This document shows, in pieces, positions 28,601 to 40,600 of a stretch of 64,000 nt of DNA (position 1 is its first letter; each line of letters opens with the position of its first letter). The DNA is from Hexactinellida sp. DTS-2022. Taxonomy: Eukaryota; Porifera; Hexactinellida. The position numbers and the translations under genes are program-made. Below the pieces are notes generated by a model. That model saw only the letters and a program-made list of their open reading frames with translations, did no database searches and had not been told where the DNA came from. The stretch lies in assembly GCA_028753945.1 (NCBI GenBank), contig JAPNXP010000005.1:1984001-2048000 (forward strand), given 5' to 3'.

Positions 28601-31600
28601 CGATTGACCTTCCACCGCATTTATCCTTTTTCACCCGTATTTGCTAAAAAGTGCATCCACATCTGATTAGGCTTATCGAATATCGTTTGTTCGCTAGGCT
28701 AGTAATTTAACTATTTCAGTGTCATTTAAAAGCTATTTGAATTAATGTGAAATTTTGTGTGCTTTACTGTGATTTCCATCACGCGACATTACACGACATT
28801 CACTTTAATACCCGGCATTACATCCAAAAAGTGCCTCCTACACTGAATTCGCTTGTTTACCAAGTTAAACAAGTTACATAAATCTTTCATTTGATTTCCA
28901 TTGCTGAGGAATCTTTAGCGAATATTTATACGGAAACCGCGTTCGATCTGAATTCTGAAAAGTTGATTACATTCCCCGTTAAATTGAACATTTCTTACCA
29001 ATTTCAAGTTTCTGCGATATTACAGTTAAGTTACCCTATAGAGTTTAGTATTGACTCTTGATTTAGTTCCTTTGGAATTATTCAGTAGTAGAAATAAGTT
29101 GTAAAAATGTTAATGGAGAGATTTGTTTGTGCAACTATCAAATCTTGACCTAATTCCTTCTTCTTTGCTAGCTGCACCTGCTGGTGAAGAGACTTAGAGA
29201 GAATTGGATTTGCAGTGTTAGGATGTAGATGTACATTGCACACCCTAGATGCGGATAATCAAGCACACGAATAAGCATATCCACTCACCTCTGGGCACGG
29301 GATTCACAGAATAGCTCACATCTTATAGTTAGGGAGAGTGTTGTGAAAGTTTTTATGGCACAGTCTGAAGGGGATTCACCACCAGTGAATGCGGCAGCTG
29401 TCAGCCCCGTTGCAGCCTATCAGTATGGAGCAGATGATGCTACCAGCAGAGTACCAGCAGACATCCAAGAGGGAAGTTCCTCTTCTACCACTCAGGACCT
29501 GAGGCTCATAGGATCTTCATATTCGTATGCAACCCAACCTGGAGATGCAGCGGCTATGCGAGTAGTGACTGGCTAACGACGCTTTAAGATTGCACCTTCC
29601 TTTTCGTCGAGGTGTATGTGGTGCATGCACTCAGTGTAGGGCCTCGAGTTATATGGGATGGTCACCTACAGCCAAGTCTGTCCGTTTACTTCCCCACAAG
29701 ACTACAGGAGGATGTGGGAGCAGATTCCCCTAATCCAGCGATTCCCAACCTTTTTCAGGTTGGGAATCGCTGAGGGGGTTCTGTGGACCCCCTCCCATTG
29801 ACCGTAATACATCCTGTGAATCCCAGTTTCGAAACCAATGCCCTAATCTATCCCCCTGAACAGTCCAGGGAGATACTCTTGGACTTCGATAATGCTGCTA
29901 TTAACTGCTTTGAGGTATAGCTGTACACACTAGTCTTCTTTCACCTTACGCATAATGTATTTCGCCAGCTTCAGGCTCCTGGGATTCAAGTGCCTACTAC
30001 CAGGACGAGGATTCAATATGCGGATCTGACCCGCTTCGGGATGTTCACGGCATGTTTGCAGCTGTAGCAGAGCAGTTCTCGATGCCAGATGCGATGGATA
30101 ACCTATTTGTCTGCTATTATTTCCGAAATAATGTGCTATGAATCTTGCTAAGATTCGTAAACCCTACTTCAATAGGGAGGGATTAGTAACCAGTGGCGGC
30201 GCCAGGGCGCCGCCACTGGGGGGGCACCAGATGGGCAAACCTGACCCAGGGAGGGCACACCTTTTTAGAAAAAAATGCAAGAATTCATAGTTGCCGTCAA
30301 AATCCGAGAATCCACATATTTGCCCAGTAAAGTATTAAAAACTAATCCCATTTTGAATTAAACTCCAAGAATCGCATGCCGTTCGCATTTCAAATTACAT
30401 GGAAATATGCAATAATGTCACATGTGTCCTACTCCTACAGCTCCATTCTACCCGTCTTAGCCTTGAACATATTCACAAACGCCTCCATGTTGAGGGAAGC
30501 GGCCATTTCTCTATTCAGAGAGAGGCATCCGAGGTCACCCAGCATGCCGTCCTCCATGGTAGATCTGAGATAGGTCTTGATCAAGTTTAGGCAGCTAAAC
30601 GACCTCTCGTTTGTGGCAGATGTGACAGGTAGAGTCGCAGCAATGCTGTATGCTTTATAGAGCTGGCGATACGCCTCACGATAGGGCATTAGAAACTGCA
30701 ACACGTCGCGAAGACCCCACGGGGAACCGTTCTCACATTTCATAGTCAAGCCCTGCTCCTGCAGCTGAGTCTTGAACACCTGGATCTCGGCTCCAATGCT
30801 GCCCGTGAGGCCGTAGAAGTCCGCGAATGGAACCAGTGCATCTCTATCCAAGAAATTGTCACTGGATGGGAACAAGCTTGACATGGACGTAAGTATGCTG
30901 TTGGATTCGTCAGAGAAGCGATGGTTGAGTTCGTTCAGCAGCTTTTCCACCAATGGGTCGAAGAGCTTGTCTTTGTAGTCCTGCTTCGTCCAAACCCTGT
31001 TGTTCTCGGCATCTTCTCGGCATCTGCGACGGCGGCGTTCAATGGGAGCAGGAATGTTGAGGCTACCAGTGAGAGTGGAGGCCCGAGTCCACACACTCTC
31101 AAAGAGGTCTGGAGACTGTACGTCTGCTTTGAGCACTTGGACCATCTGTACGGCTCGCGACATCTATGTCATTCTTCTGCAGGAAGTCGCTCACCATCGC
31201 CGTCTTGTGGAGCAGGTTAGCGAACAGGGCAAGGCACACCACGAAGTCCGTGTCCACAAAGTTGATGATCGCCTCGGCTTGCTTTCTTCTGTCCGCGCTC
31301 ACCGGGTCATCGACGAAGAACTCGCAGTGCAGATGATGGCTTCGAGAGTCTCCATTACCGCATCAGCGGCTCGCCACTGGCACGACCACCTGGTCTTGCT
31401 CAGGCTTTTGAGTTCCTTGATCTGCAGGGCTTGACCGCGTTCGTCAGCATTGTCACGATAGAACTCCTTCTGCACCTCAATGAACTTGTCGTGTGGCACG
31501 GATGAGGAAAAGAACTTATGCAACGTTCGAAGATGATCGAATTGCTTGGCTGTCTTGGTCGTCAACTCAGCTACCGACACCACCACGAGATTTAGGCGGT

Positions 31601-34600
31601 GCGCCCAACAGTGAACGAAGATGCCCAAAGGGCATATCGATTCTCTCATCCTCTGTTGTACACCATGAAGGCGTCCCGACATGGTGCTGGCCCCGTCGTA
31701 ACACTGCGCAACAAGTCCTCCAGCCACTTCTATTTGCATTGTAGCAAGGACCTCCGTCAACTTGTCCGTGATGGCTTCCGCCCCCAGTCCCTCCGCACGG
31801 AAGAAGTTGTAGAACTTCTCCTTTATGACCCCGTCGGAAACATAGCAAAGGCATAGAGAGATCTGCTCTCGCTTCCCACTATCCCGAGACTCATCGCACA
31901 TTAGGGAAAAGTAGTAGGATTTCTGAATCTCGGCAATGATGTCGGTGCGGATCATGTCGGCCAGGATGGACAAGACATCGCCTGGATGTCGTGGTGCGTG
32001 TATCTCGCATTCTTTGGGCCATGAAGCAAGCGCTGTGCAACCACGGGATCGTGCGCCGCGATCGTGTGCAGCACCTCAAGGAAGTTCCCCCGGTTTCGAG
32101 GGCCGCAGTTGTAGCCGATGCTTGTAGCCTCTTCGTCGTCAAGAGCGCCCTCACGGTGGCCACGTAGAGCTATGTTCTGCACGGCGCACACAAAGACCGC
32201 CTGGGCAACAGACTGTAAGTAGTGGCGATTGGCGAGAATGTCCACGCGGCTGATGAGCTCCAGCTTCTCAGCGATGTTGCCATCCTGTTGCGCCTGCTTC
32301 CAATTGGCCCACTTGGACATGGATGCTACGTGCAGCTCGCTGTTTTCATGGAGGGTGATGCCGGCCGACTTGTCCATGGCCTTCTTCCAGTTGGAGAACC
32401 CCAGCTTGCAGGGTTGTATCAACTCATTTTGAGTTGGCAAAACAACTCATTTTTTGTCTGCCAACTCATTCAAATTTCCTTCACCAACTCATTCAACTCA
32501 TTCATTTTGCTATTACCAACTCATTCAACTCATTCAAGAAAATGAGTTGATTCTCCCAACTCATTTTTTATTAAACTAATTGTTACTAACGTATATCTTA
32601 AATCTTCAGTTTATTAATACATTTACAGCTGCATAGGTCGGCTCTCAAAAGTGATCCGGCCAAATTTGGATCTCCCTGGGCATTAATGTTTCGACAAAGT
32701 GAAAGTTATCTGGCCATGGTCGGAAGTAGGTTTGTATCAACTCATTTTCAGTTGGCAAAACAACTCATTTTTTGTCTACCAACTCATTCAACTCATTCAT
32801 TTTGCTGTCACCAACTCATTCAACTCATTCATTTTGCTGTTACCAACTCATTCAACTCATTCAAGAAAATGAGTTGATTCTGCCAACTCAAAATGAGTTG
32901 ATACAACCCTGCCAGCTTGATCCACCTGTCGTCCATCCTGGAACTCTTGAAGGCCCGGCACGCGAAGCAGAAGCACGCGTCAGCCAGCTGGCTATACTCC
33001 AGCCAGGGACGGCTCTTGAACCACTCCTTCACAAAGGAGCGCTCTCTACCGCCCTGCGCAGTCTTAGGATAGGTCCGGAGATCCGGCTGGGCGGGGTCGT
33101 CGCCCACAGTCTTGGCGATGTCCTCCACGCCTTCGACCGAGATGTCCCCGCCTTTCACCTTAGCTGCCCCCTCCGCCGAGATGCCCTGGACGCGAGCACG
33201 TTTAACTGCAGGAACACAAGCTTTGTACATCTCATGTAGACTCATCAATCAGAACACTACAAATGTAATTACACTGTTGCATTTAACACTAAACATTGAT
33301 TGGGCATTCATGTTTTATTAAGACTCAGATTGAATCTTGTTGTTCATGTTCAATATTGTTCATATTTCGCTAAGAATATCTGAAAAGTGTGCCCCCCCTG
33401 GCAGTGGCGGCGCCAGGAATTTTAATCAGGGGGGGCTCGGGGGGGGGCAGGGAGATTTCAGGGGGGGCACAATTAATATATATTTTTGTATGCTCCATTA
33501 CAAGACTATAGTATAAAGTTTAAGAAATCCATCAAATTTATAGTAATAAAGTAGCTACAGGAGAAAAGGGAATTGTTGATTGGTACAGCGGTGAAGGCAT
33601 TTAGGAATACTTGAAAATTTCATAATTAGAATAAATAAAATATATTTGCCATTTTTTTAACGAATTATATAACTTAGATAGTGAATTAGTGAATAAGATC
33701 TGAAAACAAAGGAATTCCAATTACTAAGTAATGCTTTAATTTTCAAATATTCATTCTAATTCAAGGTACAGGGACAACATTATGGTTTGGAATTATCCGT
33801 CATTCGTGAATATCCGGATGCCGGAGGGTATTTCATTTAGTTATCCGGATATCCGGATATTCGTTTACTAGCAGTGCACGTTGGAATATTAGCACAGTTG
33901 GTTTTTTGACTCAATATACACTGACCAGCATAAAAGTATTTGAACAACAGGAATTCTATTCCAGACACGATATGCTTCTAATAGTTTGTTGACGGCTGTT
34001 TAAAGTTTAAACTGCACTAAAATGACTTTAAATCAAGGTTGAAACCGCTCGAAAAGAATATCAGTATACATGATTAGTTTCCCTACCGAATACGAATACT
34101 GATATTCGGTTGAGTAACCAAATACTGATAATGATAATATTCGGTTCCTTCGACCGAATACGAATACTTGATAATGCTCGCTTCTTTCAACCTAATAAGA
34201 ATACTAATAATTTTTTGTTGCCCTAACAGAATACGAATACTTAAAATATTCGGCTGCAATAAGCGAATATGAATACTGATCATATTCGGTCAGGGGACCG
34301 CCATCCGAATAATGATATTCGGTCGGGCAACCGAATACTGATAATGATATTCGGTCGTCAACCGAAAGCTAATAACGATATCAGGTTGGCAACCAAATAT
34401 CAACTATTCAGTTATTAATATTCGTTTCAACCAAATATATTCGGTTTAAACCTTGCTTTAAATATTATGCTATAATTCGAAACTTCGTTACATTGATATT
34501 TAAGTCAATTTTGTTCAATATCCATGAAGTGGCATAAGTATATATGCATACCTTATTTCCACGAATAAGCGCCAGGCGCTTATTGTTTTCGTGGCCCAAA

Positions 34601-37600
34601 ATTATCCTGAAATTTTTGAGAAAAATCCAGAATATAATATTTAGGTCGGTCCTAATGGTTTCCTCCAACAGTATACCTGCCGAAGTTGCAAAATCAATGG
34701 AAATACATTACAGTGATCAATTAATGTGTTTAAATTATATCATACGAATGTAATTTCTATTGACCCGGCGCTTTTTCGGGGGAAAACGTTATGTTGAGTA
34801 CACGTATATAAGGTGTTAATAAAAACAATTATTATCTGACGATTGAAGACGTCAATGACTGTGAAAGTAGTTTAATCTTATCAAAAATATTATTGGATCA
34901 ATGGTACCACATTATTCCATAGAATAGATTTACACATATAACTTTATTATTTATATCAGGCGGATATCCGACTAATCATTATCCGGATATCGGATAGTAT
35001 TGATCGCTTTAATATCCGGATATTACTAGTATACGGATTCCAAACTCTGACAACATGAATGTAATTTCTATAATACAACCTCGTACAGAGGTTGTAATAT
35101 CCTTATGAGAATGATATTCTATTGCAGCTCCTGGGGGGCTCATAGGGGGGCTCACCAGAAAAGTGGGGGGGCTCAAGCCCCCCCTTGCCCCCCCGTGGCG
35201 CCGCCACTGCCCCCTGGCCCCCCCCCCTGGCGCCGCACTGTTAGTAACAGGTATTAATCTACTTACAAACTGAAATGATGTGTTTCTCTTCTCAAGAACT
35301 ATATACCAGTACGAGAAGATATTCGTTAGCCTGTGCTCTCCTCCGCTTGGCGTGTGGCACTCCGGAGGTGAAGTTGCCTTTTTCATCTCCACAAAGCCCT
35401 CTCTCGCTTCAGGGCTACAATGAACTTCCATATTTTTTGAATGGTGGCATCAAACTGTATCGTGAAGCTTCGGTACCATGCTACAGGATTTGGTAGTCCG
35501 AGTCCGATGTAGTCCGAAGGGCGTCTCTAAGTAGTAGTTCAAGTTGATCAATTGTAAACAGCGGAGCCTAGTATGTGCCACCTCTGAGATATGCCCGATT
35601 TAAGTCTGCTTGAAGTACAAGACTAGCTCGGTGGCATCTGGCTTCGAGAACTGCACTGCTACAGGTGCGAACATGCTATATACACTGAAGAGATGTGTAA
35701 ACGGGCGAGAGCTGGGAGTTGGTCGATGTGCTTATCGAAATCCTCGTCCTGTTTGATGACTTGAGGCCCTAAACGCAGTGCATGCACCACATATACCTCG
35801 GCGAATTGGGATGTGTTGTCTTAATGTTTCTGTCAGCCAGCCATTGCTCGATATCCGCAGCATCTCCAGATTTCGATGTATCCGAAGACGAGGATCTTCT
35901 GCGTCTCCGCTCCAGAGTCGTGGAGGAGGAACTGCTCCTTGCCTATCTGGTGGTACACAGTATATCGGCGATAATCAATATTTATGTGCATGATAGAGGT
36001 ATTAAATGTATATTTTCCTATTACGAGCCATCTAATGTGACTATTCATCCTAGTAGCCTATATTGATATATAGATTACTGATAAGCAGTGGCTGCGCCAC
36101 TGCGCCGCAACTGGAGGGGCACCTTGGTGGCACAAAGCATTACTAGTGGGGCACCAATATTTTTCGGTATACAGACTACCCACTATGTGGGCAATTAAAA
36201 CTTTATTATTACAGACATTTGTAACAACATTTTGATTTAATTTATATTTTTATGAAATTAGTTATATAAGAGCGATTCTACTATTTGCTAGTTTTGCGAA
36301 GTCATCCATTATGTCCTCCATATTGATACGGGACGATTTTCTCGGTTTATTGACAAAGTTGCAAGGTCTCCCATCCTGTCATCATCCATGACACTGCGTA
36401 AATAGGTCTTGACACGTTTCATACAAGAAAATGATTCTCATTTTCTGCTGTCGATACAGGTATTACGGCAGCAATAAGGAAAGCATTGTACAACTGGGTA
36501 TAACAAACGCGATGAAGATACACAAATTGCAAAACATAGAGAATAGACTTACATTCTTTTTGGTATTGTTGTATTGCTCTTTGAAGACCTCAAGTTCGCT
36601 TCTTAACAATTCCTTACGAATTTCGTAGTGTTCTACAAAAGGCATCATTATTTCAAAATTTTGTAAAAACTTTGACAATGGGTTCATGGCGGTCATGGCT
36701 TTCAGGATACATGAAACTTCGTCATCAAAACGTATATCCAGCTCTTTCACAAACTCCCTAAACACTGTGTCAAAAGGTTTGACCTTGCAAGAACTGCATA
36801 ACGGCATTCCCAATCATCTTGGATACTTGTATACACTGTTTGAAATGGAATACATCTCGAATATAATTTTTGTGGACTGTACATGAACTTTTGGAAAATC
36901 CCCTCGACGTTTCTGCAGTAGTTAATTCGCCTATCACCGGTCCGATTGTACTTCGTTCGCAAATTGATTTGCACTTTGTCAATTGCCAAGGATTGTTTGG
37001 GATATAGGGGGAGGGGAGGGCAGAAAGGACAACCCCGTGCACCACCGAGATGAGCCCATCACCACCGACGCACCACCACAAGTCTAGAGCTGGCTACGCC
37101 ACTGGGTGTAACCAAAGTTTTAATGTAATATGATAGAAGGATATCCCGACCATTGGATGACTTCGTTATAACCAGGTACTTCGTTATTTCCGACTTGGTT
37201 ATAACGGGAGTTGACTGTCTAGTAGTTTGGTATTTTGTGAGTAAATACTTAATCATTTACTTATCAATTTATTCCAATTTGGAATCACAATATCGCTCCC
37301 ATAGTTATAAATTGAGCAGAGCACCATTGATTATATTGTTTATTTTTCTTAATTTATCTAAATATAATAGCTATACGAAAACATGAACTATATTCAAGCG
37401 TTGTGTAGTCCATCTATTGATATATACATCTAGTATAACTAGTTCGCCTATTTCCCTCATAATAATACGTATATCGAAATGAAATTTTTATATTTTTTGC
37501 TTTTTCACCACAACTTGAATAATAGAAATCATACCAAAGAATTTTGTTACCAACCGACTTGTTATAAGTGGTAACCCATAGGCAAATAATGCATTTAATA

Positions 37601-40600
37601 GCCCTAACTTAACCTAAATGCCTAATACTACTGATGTGCCTGTTTTCCCACTCTAGAAGGTTTCGTGGGTACCAAATATTAGGTGCAACCTGTGCCACAA
37701 ATGTCACGTTCCTAACCTTCTGATTACAGCACCTGCAATTATTACACGTGTAAATATTCTCGTTTAATAAATTTGTCATCCAAATATTGCGATATTCCGT
37801 TCGAATGATATATTTTGTCATGTGTTGGCTCTTTTTTCTCGGTCTGTTCAAGATGCACCTATTTTGGAACCTTCTCTGGCTGGAATATATACATACAACT
37901 TATCAGTCGGGTAGCAGATATTAGGGGTTATGGATGCATCCTCAAAGTCTATTTACTGACCATGGCCAGATCATGGGTCTCTGGGACCATAGGCTGGGTA
38001 GAATTAAGGGCCCCTTCCCCCCTTCAACAACAATAAATTTTTATTATAGATTTGTAAATGCGAAATAACCATACTTGTTTACCTATTATAACATTTCCAT
38101 TCCCCCATCACTTTAATACAATTCGGACAAACACATACACAAAACACAACAATCGAGTTTTAATAATACGAGCCCTTCGGTCTCGATCGCTTCGCGACGG
38201 ATCACTCTCACAAAGGTTGCTTCGCGACCTTTGTCCGTTCGTGGTGGACACTTGTAATGCAATTAACGGCTGCTTCGCAGCCTTACCCACCGTGAGGTTC
38301 GAAAACAGAATAGAGATCTAAATTTATGAATATCTGTACGCTATTAATAAATACCTAACTAATATAACTAACTAAACTGAAAACATGCAGGTGGAGTCAG
38401 CAGGTAATCACCAAACCTCAACTTTAATATGTGATTATCTGCAGTGAATTCACCAAATTCTAATATTAATAATAATTAATTCCAACGCGACGTCATAAAC
38501 CCATAATTCGATATACGTGTGTCTCATTTCATGTTGTCTTGCCATTTAATATTGTGGGCGAATCGGATAAAAACTGAAAGAGTTATTCCCAAATATGTGC
38601 CTATATGACTTCATAATCCCGTTATTCTGGAAAACATGCAAACACAAACAAACACACAACAATTGTGCATTTAATAGATAGATAGATATATTGATTGATT
38701 GTTTTTGCAGGGTTGTATCAACTCACCTTTAGTTGGCAAAACAACTCATTTCTTGTATGCCAACTCATTCAAATTTCCTTCACCAACTCATTCAACTCAT
38801 TCATTTTGCTGTTACCAACTCATTCAAATCATTCAAGGAAATGAGTTGATTCTGAAAACTCATTTTTTATTAAACTAATTGTGAACTAACGTATATTTTA
38901 AATCTTCAGTTTACTAATAAATTTACAGCTGCGTCGGACGGCTCTCAAAAGTGGCCAAAATTTGAATCTCGCTACGCATTAATGTTACGACAAAGTAAAG
39001 TGGTCTGGCCATGGTCGGAACTGCCTGACCGCGTCCTACGCCTATGATTTAGTATTTTTATATATAGACGTTAAAGCGGTCGTTATAGTAATAATAATAA
39101 TAATAATAGTCATAATACTAGTTTTGTAGTATTATGACTATTATTATTATTAATAAATAAGCTCGCTTTATCCACCAATTTCGAACGTTTAGGTCGATGT
39201 TTTAGAGTAACAAGTATTTCAAGTGTTGATAGATCTAAATTGCCTCTGTGAGGTCTGCAAATCCTCCCTGCTATACTGAACACACGTTCATTTTCAGCAA
39301 TTGAGGCTTGTCGCCACCAATTTACTGGATGAGTTCCAATTATCTTATTGACTATTCGAGCTTCCGACCTAAAGATTAAGAGTTCATTTTCTATCACATC
39401 ATAATCTGTATTAAAGCTATCCACAACTTCGTTAGCTGGTTGATAGTCAAAGGTTTTTTCTCTTGCATAGAGAATTACTTCGCTTTCGCAATGGTAGTGT
39501 GTATTCACATTCCTATCATGGCGTATGACAATAATCATCGCTTTCTTTAGGATTTCCAGAAAATCTTGTTTGCATAGAGCAGTAATCGAAAATCTTGGAT
39601 CGATGCAATTTCCAATTATCATAAAGTTGTCTTGAATTACTTCTGAAAACCTTCTCCTAACAATACGTAGCATTGTTTGAGCCATACTCTCTTCTTCTAC
39701 ATCAATAGAGTCATGTTGGTGAAATATATAAAGCTTGCAGTCCGGGAATCACCATACCACTGGTTCCCAAACTGTTTTGGAATTCGAGTGGAAATAAATG
39801 AATAGACTTTAACTCTAAGACATCTTCTACCTCCCTCAGTATTGACAGTTTTAATTTTTTGGATTTCGATGCTTCAAGAGTGGAAGAAATTTGAGAAGAC
39901 CCTTTGCTTCTGCGTGTAGCAGAGATTGAATCATTGTAAACATCGAGTCCCAATGAGTTTTGTTAATAGAATCTAATAAAAACTTATGTTCTAAGAATAT
40001 TTCTGTGCATTGGACAGATTTGCGTGCACTCTTAACAAATAAATTTGCCCTTCCTACTATTTTATTAACAGAGCCATGAGATCCGAAATTTGTTTGAATG
40101 AAGTCTTTCATCCGAATCCCAAGTTTATACTCCATCATAATCCTACCATAGCTCCTTTGAATGTGAATTTGCAAATGGACAATTGCTTAAAGCTTGGGAT
40201 ACTATATAGACAAGCAATTGAACAACCATCAGCACTAGTAGGGTATAAATTACGTGATTATCTTCCTTATCAATATGAAGATATTGAAAAATATGGGAAT
40301 TGTTTATTCCGATGTATTTCGAAAATAATTTCTGGGTCTCAAGAGCACTATGCTAAAATCAGTGGGGAAGTATGCAGATTAATAGCGAAAGATGGGAGAG
40401 AGGTATGAAAGTGGTATTTTCATGCTATATCTGAAACGTCACTGAGTTACTTGACACGGACTATAATGCAACAAGATAAAGTTTGGGGTAGTGAAGTTGA
40501 TATATTTGCTGCTTCTGCAATTTTAGAAAGAGATATTTATATTACTGTTGAATGTGATGACTCTAACAAAGAATCTTCTTCATATAATATTCCTCAAAAG

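Larger units (their letters stand above)
33781..35048. mobile_element. ATCCGGAT-type hAT MITE nested in the inner hAT
   Basis: The left end TATGGTTTGGAAT and right end ATTCCAAACTCT are inverted. GACAACAT is repeated exactly (33773-33780, 35049-35056). TATCCGGATAT palindromes mark both ends. It contains the ATTCGGT array and a GCGCC-hairpin repeat. Confidence 0.88.
33402..35209. mobile_element. Inner hAT element of the CAGTGGCGGCGCC family, 1808 bp
   Basis: It begins CAGTGGCGGCGCCAGG and ends TGGCGCCGCCACTG, the same termini as the outer element, with CCCCCTGG repeated exactly at 33394-33401 and 35210-35217. It has no transposase and probably used that of its outer relative. A further element sits inside at 33781-35048, leaving about 540 bp of its own DNA. 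Confidence 0.93.
30191..35240 (-). mobile_element. Full-length hAT transposon, 5.05 kb with nested insertions
   Basis: Left end CAGTGGCGGCGCCAGG, right end CCTGGCGCCGCACTG. TTAGTAAC is repeated exactly on both sides (30183-30190, 35241-35248). The left end is itself a short palindrome (GGCGGCGCC...GGCGCCGCC). It carries a transposase gene on the minus strand (30435-33248). Without the 503-bp MITE (32409-32911) and the 1808-bp inner hAT (33402-35209), the original element is about 2.7 kb, a normal hAT size. It landed between coding remnant A and remnant B. Confidence 0.93.

Noticed and set aside
31493-31856. Plus-strand ORFs opposite the hAT transposase (30921-32545)
   Set aside because: They are antisense shadows of the minus-strand transposase, whose domains explain the open frames.
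38168-38295. tRNA cluster suggested by several GC hairpins
   Set aside because: The hairpins do not assemble into a cloverleaf and no B-box is present. They fit repeated mini-hairpins of a Helitron-like end.
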